From Methylococcales bacterium (GTDB lineage Bacteria; Pseudomonadota; Gammaproteobacteria; Methylococcales; Methylomonadaceae), in assembly GCA_028712795.1 (NCBI GenBank), contig JAQTPT010000045.1, positions 1 through 32,795 on the forward strand: DNA of 32,795 nucleotides, in the 5' to 3' direction. Of the stretch, positions 16,602 through 25,350 are shown piece by piece. The notes beneath the pieces are model-generated. The model made no database searches, had not been told where the DNA came from, and saw only the letters and a program-made list of their open reading frames with translations. How positions within the stretch are numbered: the first letter of the stretch is position 1; each line of letters starts with the position of its first letter. Made by a program: the position numbers and the translations under genes.

Positions 16602-17967
16602 AAACAGAAGCCTCAAAATGGAAATGTTATTCCGTCTGGTCATTCCGCTTATTTGTTTTGTTATTATCGATGCCGTCCTTTCCTATTTCGTTACGCTACA
16701 TTATGTTGATGAAGCCTATGATCGTTGGCTTCTTGATTCCGCCAGATCCTTAACACAGGAAATAAAAGTCCTGAAAGGAAATGTTTTTGTTGAGTTGCCA
16801 GCCGCCGCTTTGGAGATTTTTAAATGGGACGAGCAGGATAAAACCTATTTTAAAATAACTTCTACGGAACAGAACTTAATTGCAGGAGATCCTCTTGTTC
16901 CCGCGCGCCTGAATCCAGAAACAGATTGGTCACATCCCATTTATTTTAACGATAAGATGAACGGAGAACCGGTTCGGGTCGTGTCCATGTTAATCAGGCT
17001 TGATACAACACCGGCAAACATTTTTGTAAACGTCGCAGAGACTTTGAATAAGCGCAGGGCCATGATGACTGATATATTATTGGCTGACTTGGTTCCGCAA
17101 ATAATATTGATTTTGTTAACGGGTTTATTTCTGTTGACAGGATTAAAAAAAGGTTTGAAACCCTTGCACTTATTGGCCAACCAAATCGCGCATCGGTCAT
17201 CCAGGGACTTGAGCCCCATACCAGAAACACACGTTTTTCTTGAGGTGCGTACGCTAACTGATACTATTAATGAGTTACTTAAAGCACATACGCAGGCTAT
17301 TGCCGCCCAAGAGCGATTTATTGCCAATGCCGCGCACCAACTTCGTACGCCGCTGGCAGGCTTGAAGTTGCAAGCCGAGCGTGCGCTGCGTGAACAAGAT
17401 TTGTCCGCAATGCGACCAGCACTCCAGCAAATTCAAAACTCTGCTGATCGCATGTCACATTTGACTACACAATTATTGATACTAGCCAGATCTGAACCCA
17501 TCAATGGCGGCTACGAAATGCTGCCGGTAAACCTCTGCAAATTGGTTAAACAAACCTGCATAGACTGGGTACCTAAAGCCTTACAGCGGAACATTGAGAT
17601 AAGTTTTGAAAGCCTGGAAGAAGCGTTATACGTCCAAGGCGATGAAATACTGCTGCGGGAATTGTTGGCCAATCTTTTGGATAACGCCATTTCCTACGGT
17701 TATGACAAGGGCAATATTTGGGTTAAACTTCACCGCTATCCAGTCCCGTGTTTGACGATAGAGGATGATGGTCCCGGCTTTCCCGGTAATGAAATGGATA
17801 AGGTTTTCGAGCGTTTTTACCGTGTCCCTGGAAGCCCTGGTAATGGTTGCGGCTTAGGGCTAGCCATCGTTAAAGAAATTGCTGATCTACATAAGGCCCG
17901 CTTTGAACTGAGTAATTCCAATACCAAAGGGGGCGCTCGAATTGATTTAATATTTGAACATACTTGA
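16594..17967 (+). CDS. Sensor histidine kinase (TctE/QseC type)
   Basis: Two membrane spans (about residues 12-35 and 165-190) bracket a periplasmic sensor region of the 2CSK_N type, found in kinases of the tricarboxylate/QseC group. The HisKA box is ERFIANAAHQLRTPLAGL with the phosphorylated His in AAHQLRTP. The ATP-binding domain has N box LLANLLDNAISYG, G1 IEDDGPGFP, F box FERFYRV and G2 GCGLGLAIVKEI. It phosphorylates the upstream regulator. The signal is unknown; given the divergent SulP genes, an anion or inorganic carbon cue is possible. Confidence 0.93.
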   Translation: MSKNRSLKMEMLFRLVIPLICFVIIDAVLSYFVTLHYVDEAYDRWLLDSARSLTQEIKVLKGNVFVELPAAALEIFKWDEQDKTYFKITSTEQNLIAGDPLVPARLNPETDWSHPIYFNDKMNGEPVRVVSMLIRLDTTPANIFVNVAETLNKRRAMMTDILLADLVPQIILILLTGLFLLTGLKKGLKPLHLLANQIAHRSSRDLSPIPETHVFLEVRTLTDTINELLKAHTQAIAAQERFIANAAHQLRTPLAGLKLQAERALREQDLSAMRPALQQIQNSADRMSHLTTQLLILARSEPINGGYEMLPVNLCKLVKQTCIDWVPKALQRNIEISFESLEEALYVQGDEILLRELLANLLDNAISYGYDKGNIWVKLHRYPVPCLTIEDDGPGFPGNEMDKVFERFYRVPGSPGNGCGLGLAIVKEIADLHKARFELSNSNTKGGARIDLIFEHT

Positions 17968-17977
17968 TTTTTAAACC

Positions 17978-18004
17978 GCGCGGACGCATTGTTAATTTCC
18001 GCGC
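17978..18004. terminator. Hairpin between convergent kinase and terB genes
   Basis: GCGCGGA (17978-17984) pairs with TCCGCGC (17998-18004), and a second GC palindrome (CCGCGG) follows at once. There is no T run, so a Rho-independent terminator is not certain, but it is the only strong structure in the 99-bp convergent gap. Confidence 0.35.
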
Positions 18005-18066
18005 AACCGCGGATTTACGTCCAATAATGACGTCTTACATGTCACCAACCCGGCAATGGAAAAATA

Positions 18067-18519
18067 TTACAATTCAAATTCAGACGGATCAATCGCTAAT
18101 TCTTTAGCTATTTTGATGGCTATCTTTTTTTCATCGTTATCAAAAAGACCATCAGAAGAGGCAATGGCGATAATCATGCGAACCAGCAAACGCGAGGCTT
18201 CAGTGTTAGACTTCATTTTTCCTATGGCTTGGTAGGCCTTAGCTTCACCTATTTCTTTATCAAACTCCAGTTGACCGACAAAGTCCTGAAACGCTTTAAT
18301 CACGTCACTCGTGGTAAAAATAGACAGCGCATCATTACTTTCAATGAATTTGATCATTTTTTGTTTTTCTGTCAAGCTGATGCTGCCATCAGCCATGGCA
18401 ATCAGAGCAGAACCTGCCATCGCCGCATTCAGAAAGTCCTTGTTTTTAAATTTCAAGGCCTCTGTTTTTAACTCATTGGCCTTGGTTTTTAGTTGGCTAA
18501 GAAAATTTTCGAAACTCAT
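18067..18519 (-). CDS. terB: TerB-family tellurite resistance protein
   Basis: TerB is a cytoplasmic all-helical protein that links Ter membrane and TerD-type components. This 150-residue product carries the family core: MAGSALIAMADGSISLTEKQ (acidic D at the helix turn), KMIKFIESNDAL, and the second half with IIAIASSDGLFDNDEKK, repeating the ADG/SDG metal-binding-like turn. CCAGGAGAAC precedes the ATG. It is the last gene of the minus-strand Ter cluster, 73 bp after the CitE-like gene. In many Ter clusters terC lies beside terB; none is visible here. Confidence 0.93.
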   Translation of the reverse strand: MSFENFLSQLKTKANELKTEALKFKNKDFLNAAMAGSALIAMADGSISLTEKQKMIKFIESNDALSIFTTSDVIKAFQDFVGQLEFDKEIGEAKAYQAIGKMKSNTEASRLLVRMIIAIASSDGLFDNDEKKIAIKIAKELAIDPSEFEL

Positions 18520-18592
18520 TTGTGTTCTCCTGGATTTATTTAGGGTGGGATTATAATTTTTTAATAGCTTTCTTTTTAACGATTTTAAATCA

Positions 18593-19528
18593 TTATACTG
18601 ACATCTCGGCGTATTCTTTCAATGACAAGGCATCTTCAACGCCATAACATCGCTGCCGGTTGATGATACTTGCCGCCCATTGCTGATGTGTTGACACTTC
18701 ACACATTGCATTGTGCATTCTAAACACCGCTGGGGCTTGCCGGTCGGTTAGGCTGAGCGCCATCTCGTAATCTTCCCCATCAACAGCATACGCGGATTCA
18801 ATAGCGGGTACTTGAGCGGGATGAATAGCGGTTTTACCGGTTAAGCCATGTGCCAGGTCCAGCTTTATTTCCTTCTGTAAAGTGACGACATCGTCCAGAT
18901 ATTCAAAGACGGGCGCGGATAACGAAAAACCGTAAGGCTTGAAGATAGTCACCAGCTGCGCAATAACATGACCAATCGGCGTTTCATAAACGGTTAAGGA
19001 TCGGGGTCTGCGAATGCCTAAAAGATTCATTAGATCATTGCCGCCAATTCTAAGCATTAAAACCCGTTCTGCAATATCGTCTTGCAATAGTGCCTGCCGT
19101 AATTCACTCATTGCTTTAACATCAAAAACCTCTTTGGTTTCCAGAGTGGGCATAACTTTGAAAGACGTACCCTTCAATTGATCAAAGTAGGCGTGAAATA
19201 TGCCTTCGTTAAATTTTGGCAGGACAAAGCCGTCGACTTTTTCAATACCGGGAAGATCCAGTAAGCGCGACAATATTTCGGGATTTCTGGCGCGAATAAA
19301 CCGGAATCGATGGGACGTATCTCTAAAACCTTGCAGGCATAAGCCGATATGACGAACGCAGCTATCGACATCGGACTTGGACACAGCGTCCTCCGTACAT
19401 AAAACCATTGAGCGTAACCGGGCATACTTCTCGCCATTGGCGATTTCCATTATGCCTCGGCGATTACCAGGCATATAAAGCGGCGCCCCCAGCATCCAGG
19501 GCGAAAACGACGTTAATTTTTTGTTCAT
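18593..19528 (-). CDS. CitE-like C-C bond lyase of the Ter cluster (HpcH/HpaI aldolase superfamily)
   Basis: This 311-residue TIM-barrel enzyme matches the C-C_Bond_Lyase family that accompanies Ter biosynthetic genes. The text MLGAPLYMPGNRR at the start, RFIRARNPE, FVLPKFNEG, VMPTLETKEVFD and GKTAIHPAQVPAIESAY are the CitE/malyl-CoA-lyase type motifs, with the acidic metal ligands expected in the LETKE and EYLDD segments. It probably cleaves or forms a C-C bond on a small precursor of the cluster's metabolite. Its ATG overlaps the stop of the StiP-like gene (ATGA), so expression is coupled. Confidence 0.9.
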   Translation of the reverse strand: MNKKLTSFSPWMLGAPLYMPGNRRGIMEIANGEKYARLRSMVLCTEDAVSKSDVDSCVRHIGLCLQGFRDTSHRFRFIRARNPEILSRLLDLPGIEKVDGFVLPKFNEGIFHAYFDQLKGTSFKVMPTLETKEVFDVKAMSELRQALLQDDIAERVLMLRIGGNDLMNLLGIRRPRSLTVYETPIGHVIAQLVTIFKPYGFSLSAPVFEYLDDVVTLQKEIKLDLAHGLTGKTAIHPAQVPAIESAYAVDGEDYEMALSLTDRQAPAVFRMHNAMCEVSTHQQWAASIINRQRCYGVEDALSLKEYAEMSV

Positions 19529-20628
19529 AATTCAATCTCTCTTATTAACGTTACTGCACGATACGGTAAATCCATAAAAACCGCTATTGGAATCGACTTG
19601 GACTCGGCCAGCCAGCGCAAATGCAGGGTCGCCTCGGAATCCAAATCCTGTAACAGTAACAGCCGTGCTTCACGGCGCAATAAAACACGCGTTGCCTCGC
19701 CAATACCGGGCTTAATGTAGTTGTGTTGGGTAATACCGTATCGCTCGGCGATCCAGTGTAAAAACTGTTGGGATTTCGTTTGTAATTGTTGACGATTGTT
19801 GGGGCCGGCTCCAAGCCTGCCTCCAGGCATATGCCTGATCATATCCACTCTACCGAGTATCGCATTGATAAAATAATTCGACAAATCATGGGGGGCAAAC
19901 TGCCCATAATAAAGACAGCCATGAAAATCAGTGGGGCTGGCTGTGTGTTTGTCATAAACGGACCGGCTAACCAGTCCCGACACCGTCGCGTTCAGGATAC
20001 AGTATGGAATTAAATAATCTTCCGAAGAAGCCGCAACCGCTGCCCAACCCGACAAATCAGTCAGTACATATAACTCCGCTGGAATATGGATGCCGTCACT
20101 GGCTGCGAAAGCCTGCAAACTGGTTGCCAACTGCCGTGCAATAACGCCTTTTCCTGTCCATCCATCAACAAATACCAAGGATTCCGGCGCGTGATTTTGC
20201 AAAATATAGCGCAGTGCATTTTGATCCAGGCCGGCATCACGGAGGATAGAAATAGAATAATGTTCTGCCTGACGGTTGAAATGCCGCCTTAAAACATGCT
20301 TGAGCAGCACGCCCACCGGCGTTCCCGCCCGCGCCAATGACACCAGGGTAATGCCTCGCGGACGCGTCGCCAAAATGCCTCTGGCCAACAGCAACAGATG
20401 TTCCGCCATGCGATCCTGGTTTAAGGTCATAGCCCGATAGAACAACGATAAATAGTCCTCCGGCGGCAAGGTCTCGTGAGTCAGCATTTCGGAATAATGT
20501 TTTTTGCCGGATTGAATCAGCGCCTCCTTAATATGCACGGGCGTATCCGCAAGCGTCGTCATAGGTTTTAACAGGAACTGCACATCGTCAAGCGAGTAAC
20601 TGCCAGTGAAAGCAACTGTGTTTTTCAT
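19525..20628 (-). CDS. StiP/PRTase_1-family protein with C-terminal PELOTA-like domain
   Basis: The family (listed as cysteine protease StiP, earlier as PRTase_1) is a regular member of Ter biosynthetic operons. Residues 30-260 have a phosphoribosyltransferase-like arrangement: VSLARAGTPVGVLL, then HYSISILRDAGLDQNALRYI, and the acidic loop VFVDGWTGKGVI, which corresponds to a PRPP loop. The last 90 residues (GIGEATRVLLRREARLLLLQ, then WLAESKSIPIAVFMDLPYRA) fit the PELOTA RNA-binding-like domain. The start codon overlaps the stop of the HAD gene (ATGA). Published work predicts base or nucleoside transfer chemistry; protease activity is not evident from this sequence. Confidence 0.88.
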   Translation of the reverse strand: MKNTVAFTGSYSLDDVQFLLKPMTTLADTPVHIKEALIQSGKKHYSEMLTHETLPPEDYLSLFYRAMTLNQDRMAEHLLLLARGILATRPRGITLVSLARAGTPVGVLLKHVLRRHFNRQAEHYSISILRDAGLDQNALRYILQNHAPESLVFVDGWTGKGVIARQLATSLQAFAASDGIHIPAELYVLTDLSGWAAVAASSEDYLIPYCILNATVSGLVSRSVYDKHTASPTDFHGCLYYGQFAPHDLSNYFINAILGRVDMIRHMPGGRLGAGPNNRQQLQTKSQQFLHWIAERYGITQHNYIKPGIGEATRVLLRREARLLLLQDLDSEATLHLRWLAESKSIPIAVFMDLPYRAVTLIREIEL

Positions 20629-21383
20629 TCAGCAAAAATCAGCGTCTTAAACAATTGCGTGTTTTTTGGTATCAACGCGTAATCACACAAGCTCATGAAT
20701 GGCGCATCGGAATGACTGTCGCCTGCGCCAAAAGTCACTAATTCAGGATGTTGTTGTTTGTAACCGTCTATCAAATAGCCGACCGCATTTTCCTTGTTAA
20801 TGATTTTCGGTAGAACCGCCAGATTATTACCATTCAAATGCCAGTATAAACTGCCCTCCAAAACATGCGGATGCAGTTTAATAATGCTATTTAACAAAAC
20901 TTTTAAAGTGTTTTCAGTACCGTCCACATGCTTGACCACACCGTACCATGTCGTATCGAAGTCGCGCACTAACCGGGATTTAAAACCCGGATAACGATTG
21001 CAATATGCCTCAACTTCCGTCCACACATCCAGCAGTTTTTCATGGTAGGCCGGCAAGGCTTGCAAGATATCCTTCATCCACACGCTATCGATTTTGCGCT
21101 GTTTATCCAAAATAACCGCGCCGTGATTCAAGACCACTTCTTCCTGAAAAGGGAGTGTAACGCGTTCAAAAGCGTGAACATCACGCCCTGTGACCGGTAT
21201 GATTTTGAACCCTTTTGCCAGCCATTGCCATAACCATTGCTGCTTGTGCGTAGCGAAAGAATTGGGCGTGCCGTCAGGCAAACAAGCCCGTACTTGTAAT
21301 TTGGGATCATCAGCGCCCAAGGCACATTTTCTTAATGTCTGAAACAGCGTGTCATCAAGGTCTAAAAAAATGTAGCTTTGCAT
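20625..21383 (-). CDS. HAD-superfamily phosphatase of the Ter cluster
   Basis: Motif I is FLDLDDTLFQT (nucleophile and acid/base Asp), motif II PVTGRD, motif III the Lys in IINKENAVGYL and motif IV GAGDSHSDAPF. The cap is of the C2 (Cof/SPP-like) type by position. ATG at 21383 gives MQSYIFLDLDD, the usual HAD opening close to motif I; a GTG at 21419 with GGAAAG upstream would add 12 residues. It overlaps the 3' end of the PRTase gene (29 bp with the ATG) and by ATGA the StiP-like gene. Likely role: dephosphorylate a sugar- or nucleoside-phosphate intermediate. Confidence 0.88.
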   Translation of the reverse strand: MQSYIFLDLDDTLFQTLRKCALGADDPKLQVRACLPDGTPNSFATHKQQWLWQWLAKGFKIIPVTGRDVHAFERVTLPFQEEVVLNHGAVILDKQRKIDSVWMKDILQALPAYHEKLLDVWTEVEAYCNRYPGFKSRLVRDFDTTWYGVVKHVDGTENTLKVLLNSIIKLHPHVLEGSLYWHLNGNNLAVLPKIINKENAVGYLIDGYKQQHPELVTFGAGDSHSDAPFMSLCDYALIPKNTQLFKTLIFAE

Positions 21384-22563
21384 GGTTTGGATTTTGCGGT
21401 TGAGATTCAAATCGCGCACTAATGGCTTTCCATGCGTGCAGTCGTCCAGTTAGTGATTGATCAAGAGGCGTCTCATGACAAAGAATAATGGCCCGATAAT
21501 CATCAGGGTTCAAATTGTAAATAAAATTCGGGATACCATCTTCGTAGTTGTCTTCAAATTGGCAAACGTTGGCAATATCGTTGCCTTGATGAATTGGCGA
21601 ACGGGTCGTGCTTTGTACTTTTACGTTAAAACCCTTGCATTCCAATGCCCGTCCCAGTAAATAGGCCGGAGCGTTGCACTCGCCAGTGCCAAGAACCAGA
21701 ATGGGGCGTAGAGACGCACTGTTTTGCGCCTCTGCATTGGGAACAAAGGCCATCAACTGTCCCACGAAATCATCTTCTAAACTAATCGGCGCATCCAATC
21801 CTAACCGCCCCGGCCAAGCCAATAAATGTTTTTTACAAGCCCCATTACCCGACACATTAACGGTGATATTATCAATGGCTGCATTTTGACTGTCCTCAAA
21901 ACGAAGTAAACCCTGCCTGAAACAAACCCATTCCACCGCGACACCCGCTTCTGATTCCAGCGCGGCGCGGTCATCAGGGCGTGCGAAATTGACGAGGCTG
22001 ACGATAAACACGTTACGCAATGTTGAATTAACCGCTTGATAAGCTTTAATAAGACGTAAAAAAGTTTTCCCGGTGCTGATTTCATCGTCGATTAATACCA
22101 GTGTTTCCGCCTTTAAAAACCGTTTTCTATAATCCGGACGCTCAGGATAATACAGAAAAAAGTCAGTAGCATGACTATGCGCTTCTTCAAACTCAAGCCG
22201 GTCAATTCCGTCCAGATGATAACGGGTAGTCTGGATAAACAGCGCGTTTTGCACACCTGCCAGACTGGCCGCCTCAAATACCCCGTAACCCAACCCGGTC
22301 GCGGTTTCCGCCATGCCAATCCACAGTGAACTCTCCCCTGCCCCGCTTTTTAGCGCCGCCCTCGCCAACGCGCGATAAGACCAGCGCATGATTTTTGGCG
22401 ATACCGGATAATGCTTGCCCAATACCTTGCTTACCAGCAAAAATTTACGCTTGCTGCTGACCCGCGCGGCAAAACCCAGCAAGCGCTTAAGAGGAATGTG
22501 TCCGGGTTCTACATCAAGCTGAAGCGTGCCGGTGTCCAGTTTGATGGTGACTGTTTTTTGCAT
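21355..22563 (-). CDS. Phosphoribosyltransferase with TRSP C-terminal domain (Ter cluster)
   Basis: The PRTase_2 domain covers about residues 20-235, with the PRPP-binding loop TLVLIDDEISTGKTFLRLI near 150-170 and a GMAETATGLGYGVFEAA segment. The TRSP domain (about 255-400) follows, with ILVLGTGECNAPAYLLGRAL and the Thr/Ser-rich TRSPIHQGND that gives that domain its name. In Ter systems this enzyme is proposed to attach a base to ribose phosphate, the central step to a nucleoside-like product. It starts 31 bp after the small membrane protein gene. Confidence 0.9.
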   Translation of the reverse strand: MQKTVTIKLDTGTLQLDVEPGHIPLKRLLGFAARVSSKRKFLLVSKVLGKHYPVSPKIMRWSYRALARAALKSGAGESSLWIGMAETATGLGYGVFEAASLAGVQNALFIQTTRYHLDGIDRLEFEEAHSHATDFFLYYPERPDYRKRFLKAETLVLIDDEISTGKTFLRLIKAYQAVNSTLRNVFIVSLVNFARPDDRAALESEAGVAVEWVCFRQGLLRFEDSQNAAIDNITVNVSGNGACKKHLLAWPGRLGLDAPISLEDDFVGQLMAFVPNAEAQNSASLRPILVLGTGECNAPAYLLGRALECKGFNVKVQSTTRSPIHQGNDIANVCQFEDNYEDGIPNFIYNLNPDDYRAIILCHETPLDQSLTGRLHAWKAISARFESQPQNPNHAKLHFFRP

Positions 22564-22593
22564 TGTTTGATCTGTGTGAAACTATTTCGAGGG

Positions 22594-22926
22594 TTATTGG
22601 CTGAAAAGCGTGGCGAATTGCGCCAGGAAATGCAGCATGGCAGTTTTAAAATCAATGAATGAAAAAGCACTGGCTCTAAACATTCCAACAACGCCCACCA
22701 TAATCCAAAAGACATTCAGCAAGGTATAAGCGTTATCTTTTTTTAGGATGGAACACCAGGAAAGTATCACCGCGTCTGTAGTATTAAAAGCCCATACAAA
22801 CAAAAACGGACTTTCCGGGCCCATCCAACTGACCAACGAGAAACTGAAAATCCGCATGAGTACACCGACCATTTCGATGAATCTGATATAGGTATAAACG
22901 AATGAATTTATTTTATTGAGAGGCAT
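22594..22926 (-). CDS. Small conserved-looking inner-membrane protein within the Ter cluster
   Basis: This 110-residue frame has two clear hydrophobic spans (about 40-60, SPFLFVWAFNTTDAVILSW; about 70-92, LLNVFWIMVGVVGMFRA) and a hydrophobic N-terminal helix. The motif GPESPFLFVW before the first span and the Asn/Asp in FNTTDA look conserved, not random. It lies in the same direction between ATP-grasp and PRTase genes. There is no good ribosome-binding site at the ATG (22926). I cannot assign a family. Because no TerC is in view, it may supply a membrane function for the cluster, but that is inference. Confidence 0.65.
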   Translation of the reverse strand: MPLNKINSFVYTYIRFIEMVGVLMRIFSFSLVSWMGPESPFLFVWAFNTTDAVILSWCSILKKDNAYTLLNVFWIMVGVVGMFRASAFSFIDFKTAMLHFLAQFATLFSQ

Positions 22927-22939
22927 GATTTAAAACTGG

Positions 22940-22958
22940 TTAATGCTAATCGCATTAA
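22940..22958 (-). other. Hairpin ahead of the small membrane protein gene
   Basis: TTAATGC (22940-22946) pairs with GCATTAA (22952-22958) around a 5-bp loop, 14 bp upstream of the ATG at 22926. It has no U-run, so it may be an operator or mRNA structure and not a terminator. Confidence 0.3.
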
Positions 22959-23014
22959 TGCATTTGAAAAGCGTTTGCTCACAGCGCTATTTTTTACTGG
23001 AATTGAAAAGCCCA

Positions 23015-24034
23015 TTACACTTCTTGCAAAACCACTGGCGTATTTATCTCAGTCACCTTTAGCCCATATCGAATTTTAGGTGACTGAACAGTTTCACCTT
23101 TAATACTCTGCAAGGCGATATGCGCCAAATTAGCGCCTGATAAACACGCCATGCCGAAACCGCCGGAAGGACGCGGATTGATTTCCAATAATCGCGGCCC
23201 ATTCACGCCTTCCTTGAACTGGATATTGAATAAACCGTTAAGCCGGTAATGTGCTGTTAATCTGCCAACCATGCCATGAATTTTGGCATTGTTGTCTATG
23301 ACTTGTCCGAACCCCGCCAGCAGCGATTTTTTTCGTTGCACGGCGCACAGCAACTCACCGTATCGCCCCGCGCAATCGACGCTCCATTCAGGTCCGCCCA
23401 GATGCTCCATAACCAGCAGTGTGTTGAATTCAGGCGTATTATTCATGCCTTGCCGCAACTCCTGCATCGGAATCTGGTATTCAACACCCTTGAGTAATTG
23501 GGTAATGCTGTCGCGTTGCGTGTCTAAAACCCGAAAGCCCAAGCCAAATACCGACACAGCAGGTTTAACACACAATTTTTCATGCTTTGCCGATAGCGTT
23601 GTAACCGCACTGTCAAATTCATCACGGTTATTGACAGCAATAAAATCCATGATTGGTGCGATATCTGGGCTCAAGCCGGTGTAAAAAATCGCCTTGTCAT
23701 GCAGCAAAGTGAGCGTGTCATAATCGGCAACCGACATAACTTGCGTACCAATCGACTGAAACAGCACATGATATTTGCTGATAAGCGCGGCTTCTTTGCC
23801 CGGCCAAAATAAGTTAACGTCGTGCTGACGGCAAAAATCCACACACCATTCAACGTAGGCCAGTCCTGTTAATTCGGCAGGCTCAAGACGGCTTTCGTCA
23901 GCGGCCAAAAAAGCCGAAGCCGTTGTGTGCGTGTGGGTGCAAATCAAGGTGACTTCGCCCGCCGGAGTTGACTGACGAAGATCTGTAAAGACGGCGCTGA
24001 TGGTGGAAAACGTTTTGTTAAACCAAATCCGCAT
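23015..24034 (-). CDS. ATP-grasp enzyme of the Ter cluster
   Basis: The 339-residue protein shows ATP-grasp features: the ATP-lysine segment KLCVKPAVSVFGLGFRVLD, the hinge LLVMEHLGGPEWSVDC, and the Mg-binding end NIQFKEGVNGPRLLEINPRPSGG with conserved Glu and Asn. Enzymes of this group form amide or peptide bonds using ATP. The N-terminal 90 residues are the preATP-grasp part. Its ATG overlaps the terZ stop (TAATG), and it is the first biosynthetic gene after the TerD paralogues. Confidence 0.9.
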   Translation of the reverse strand: MRIWFNKTFSTISAVFTDLRQSTPAGEVTLICTHTHTTASAFLAADESRLEPAELTGLAYVEWCVDFCRQHDVNLFWPGKEAALISKYHVLFQSIGTQVMSVADYDTLTLLHDKAIFYTGLSPDIAPIMDFIAVNNRDEFDSAVTTLSAKHEKLCVKPAVSVFGLGFRVLDTQRDSITQLLKGVEYQIPMQELRQGMNNTPEFNTLLVMEHLGGPEWSVDCAGRYGELLCAVQRKKSLLAGFGQVIDNNAKIHGMVGRLTAHYRLNGLFNIQFKEGVNGPRLLEINPRPSGGFGMACLSGANLAHIALQSIKGETVQSPKIRYGLKVTEINTPVVLQEV

Positions 24035-24630
24035 TACAAATGAACAACAATTTGCGGCAGTATATTTGCAATGGTTCGACCGGTGCCATTTTCACCAATG
24101 GCATGCATTTTCCATTCACCGCCATGGCGGTACAATTTAGCCATAATTTGAGCGGTATGCGAACCTTGCGCACTTAACGTATAACGGGCAATTTCATTTT
24201 TATTGCTGTTATCAACGATACGGCAATAGGCATTTTCAACCGTATCAAAAGTTTGGCCGGTATAGGAGCTCACCGTAAACACCAATGATTTAACGGCCAG
24301 GGGAATTTTATCCAAATCAACAATAATTTGTTCATCATCACCGTCGCCCTCGCCGGTACGATTATCACCCGTATGCACAATACTGCCGTCGCGGCTTTTC
24401 AACTGTCCAAAGTAGACGGTATCCAGCACTTCTTTCTCTTCATTGAATAATACGCAGGACGCATCCAAATCAATAGAACTGCTGCTACTGCCGCCGCCAA
24501 ACATGCCTTTTAATAGTCCGCCGCCGGTTTTTTTAGCGTCCCAGCCTAAGCCCATAACCACTTTGCTTAACGTTCCACCGGATTCTTTGGACAAGGATAT
24601 TTTTTGCCCTTTTTGTAAATTTATAGCCAT
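24034..24630 (-). CDS. terZ: TerD-family protein, TerZ-like
   Basis: This 198-residue TerD-domain protein probably binds Ca2+ through acidic loops: IDLDASC and HTGDNRTGEGDGDDEQ. It differs from the two upstream paralogues by an insert of Gly and Ser (LLKGMFGGGSSSSS) before the DLDAS motif and by the ending SAQGSHTAQIMAKLYRHGGEW (in part). From memory both are features of TerZ. It is the third TerD-type gene, separated from terE by a 99-bp gap with a hairpin, and is coupled to the ATP-grasp gene. Confidence 0.9.
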   Translation of the reverse strand: MAINLQKGQKISLSKESGGTLSKVVMGLGWDAKKTGGGLLKGMFGGGSSSSSIDLDASCVLFNEEKEVLDTVYFGQLKSRDGSIVHTGDNRTGEGDGDDEQIIVDLDKIPLAVKSLVFTVSSYTGQTFDTVENAYCRIVDNSNKNEIARYTLSAQGSHTAQIMAKLYRHGGEWKMHAIGENGTGRTIANILPQIVVHL

Positions 24631-24670
24631 AAAAAGAATGCTCCAAAAATTTATACGCTAATGTTGAAAA

Positions 24671-24696
24671 GCCCGCTAACCTGCTGGAGAGCGGGC
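24671..24696 (-). terminator. Hairpin between terE and terZ, possible attenuator
   Basis: GCCCGCT (24671-24677) pairs with AGCGGGC (24690-24696). In the minus-strand transcript the stem is followed by only four U residues, so partial termination is expected. It could keep terD and terE in excess over the downstream biosynthetic genes. Confidence 0.5.
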
Positions 24697-24729
24697 AGAT
24701 ACCTGGATGAATAGTTATGCGTTAATGAC

Positions 24730-25305
24730 TTAAACACTTACGCCAAAAGACGAAGCCAAAGGCCCAAGACCACCCGCAAAACCTTGGCCAACGGCTTTAA
24801 ATTTCCAGTCCGCGCCTATACGATAAATTTCCCCGAAGATCATTGACGTTTCAATTGAAGCATCTTCGCTCAAATCATAACGGGCGATTTCCTGACCGCC
24901 TTCTTCGTTCACAACGCGAATAAAGGCATGATTGACCTGACCAAAATTCTGTTTACGCGTTTCGGCTTCATGGATGGTCACCGCGAAAACAACCTTGTCC
25001 AAATCAGCAGGGATTTTGGACAATTCAACCTTGATTGTTTCATCATCACCCTCGCCAGCCCCCGTGGTATTGTCTCCGGCATGCTGAACCGCGCCGTCGG
25101 CAACAATTTTATTATTGTAAAAACAAAAATCGCTGTCCGTCCTGACTTTGCCATCCAGCTTGACCAAAAACGCACTGGCGTCCAAATCAAATGCCGCGCC
25201 ATCGGTTGCGCGCGCATCCCACCCTAAACCCACGACGATTTTATTCAATCCCGGGGCTTCTTTGCTTAAGTTTACGTTGCCGCCTTTGCTAAGTGATATT
25301 GCCAT
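24730..25305 (-). CDS. terE: TerD-family protein, TerE-like
   Basis: This 191-residue TerD-domain protein has the family opening MAISLSKGGNVNLSKEAPGL, GLGWDAR, the FDLDASAF acidic loop, HAGDNTTGAGEGDDE, and the end GEIYRIGADWKFKAVGQGFA (in part). The SKEAP opening and overall pattern are closest, from memory, to E. coli TerE. GGAGATACTC precedes the start. A 202-bp gap holding a MITE-like element separates it from terD. Such proteins are cytoplasmic and are induced in tellurite and other stress responses. Confidence 0.92.
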   Translation of the reverse strand: MAISLSKGGNVNLSKEAPGLNKIVVGLGWDARATDGAAFDLDASAFLVKLDGKVRTDSDFCFYNNKIVADGAVQHAGDNTTGAGEGDDETIKVELSKIPADLDKVVFAVTIHEAETRKQNFGQVNHAFIRVVNEEGGQEIARYDLSEDASIETSMIFGEIYRIGADWKFKAVGQGFAGGLGPLASSFGVSV

Positions 25306-25350
25306 GAGTATCTCCTGTTATTATTAAGTGATTGTAGATTTGCTGATTAA

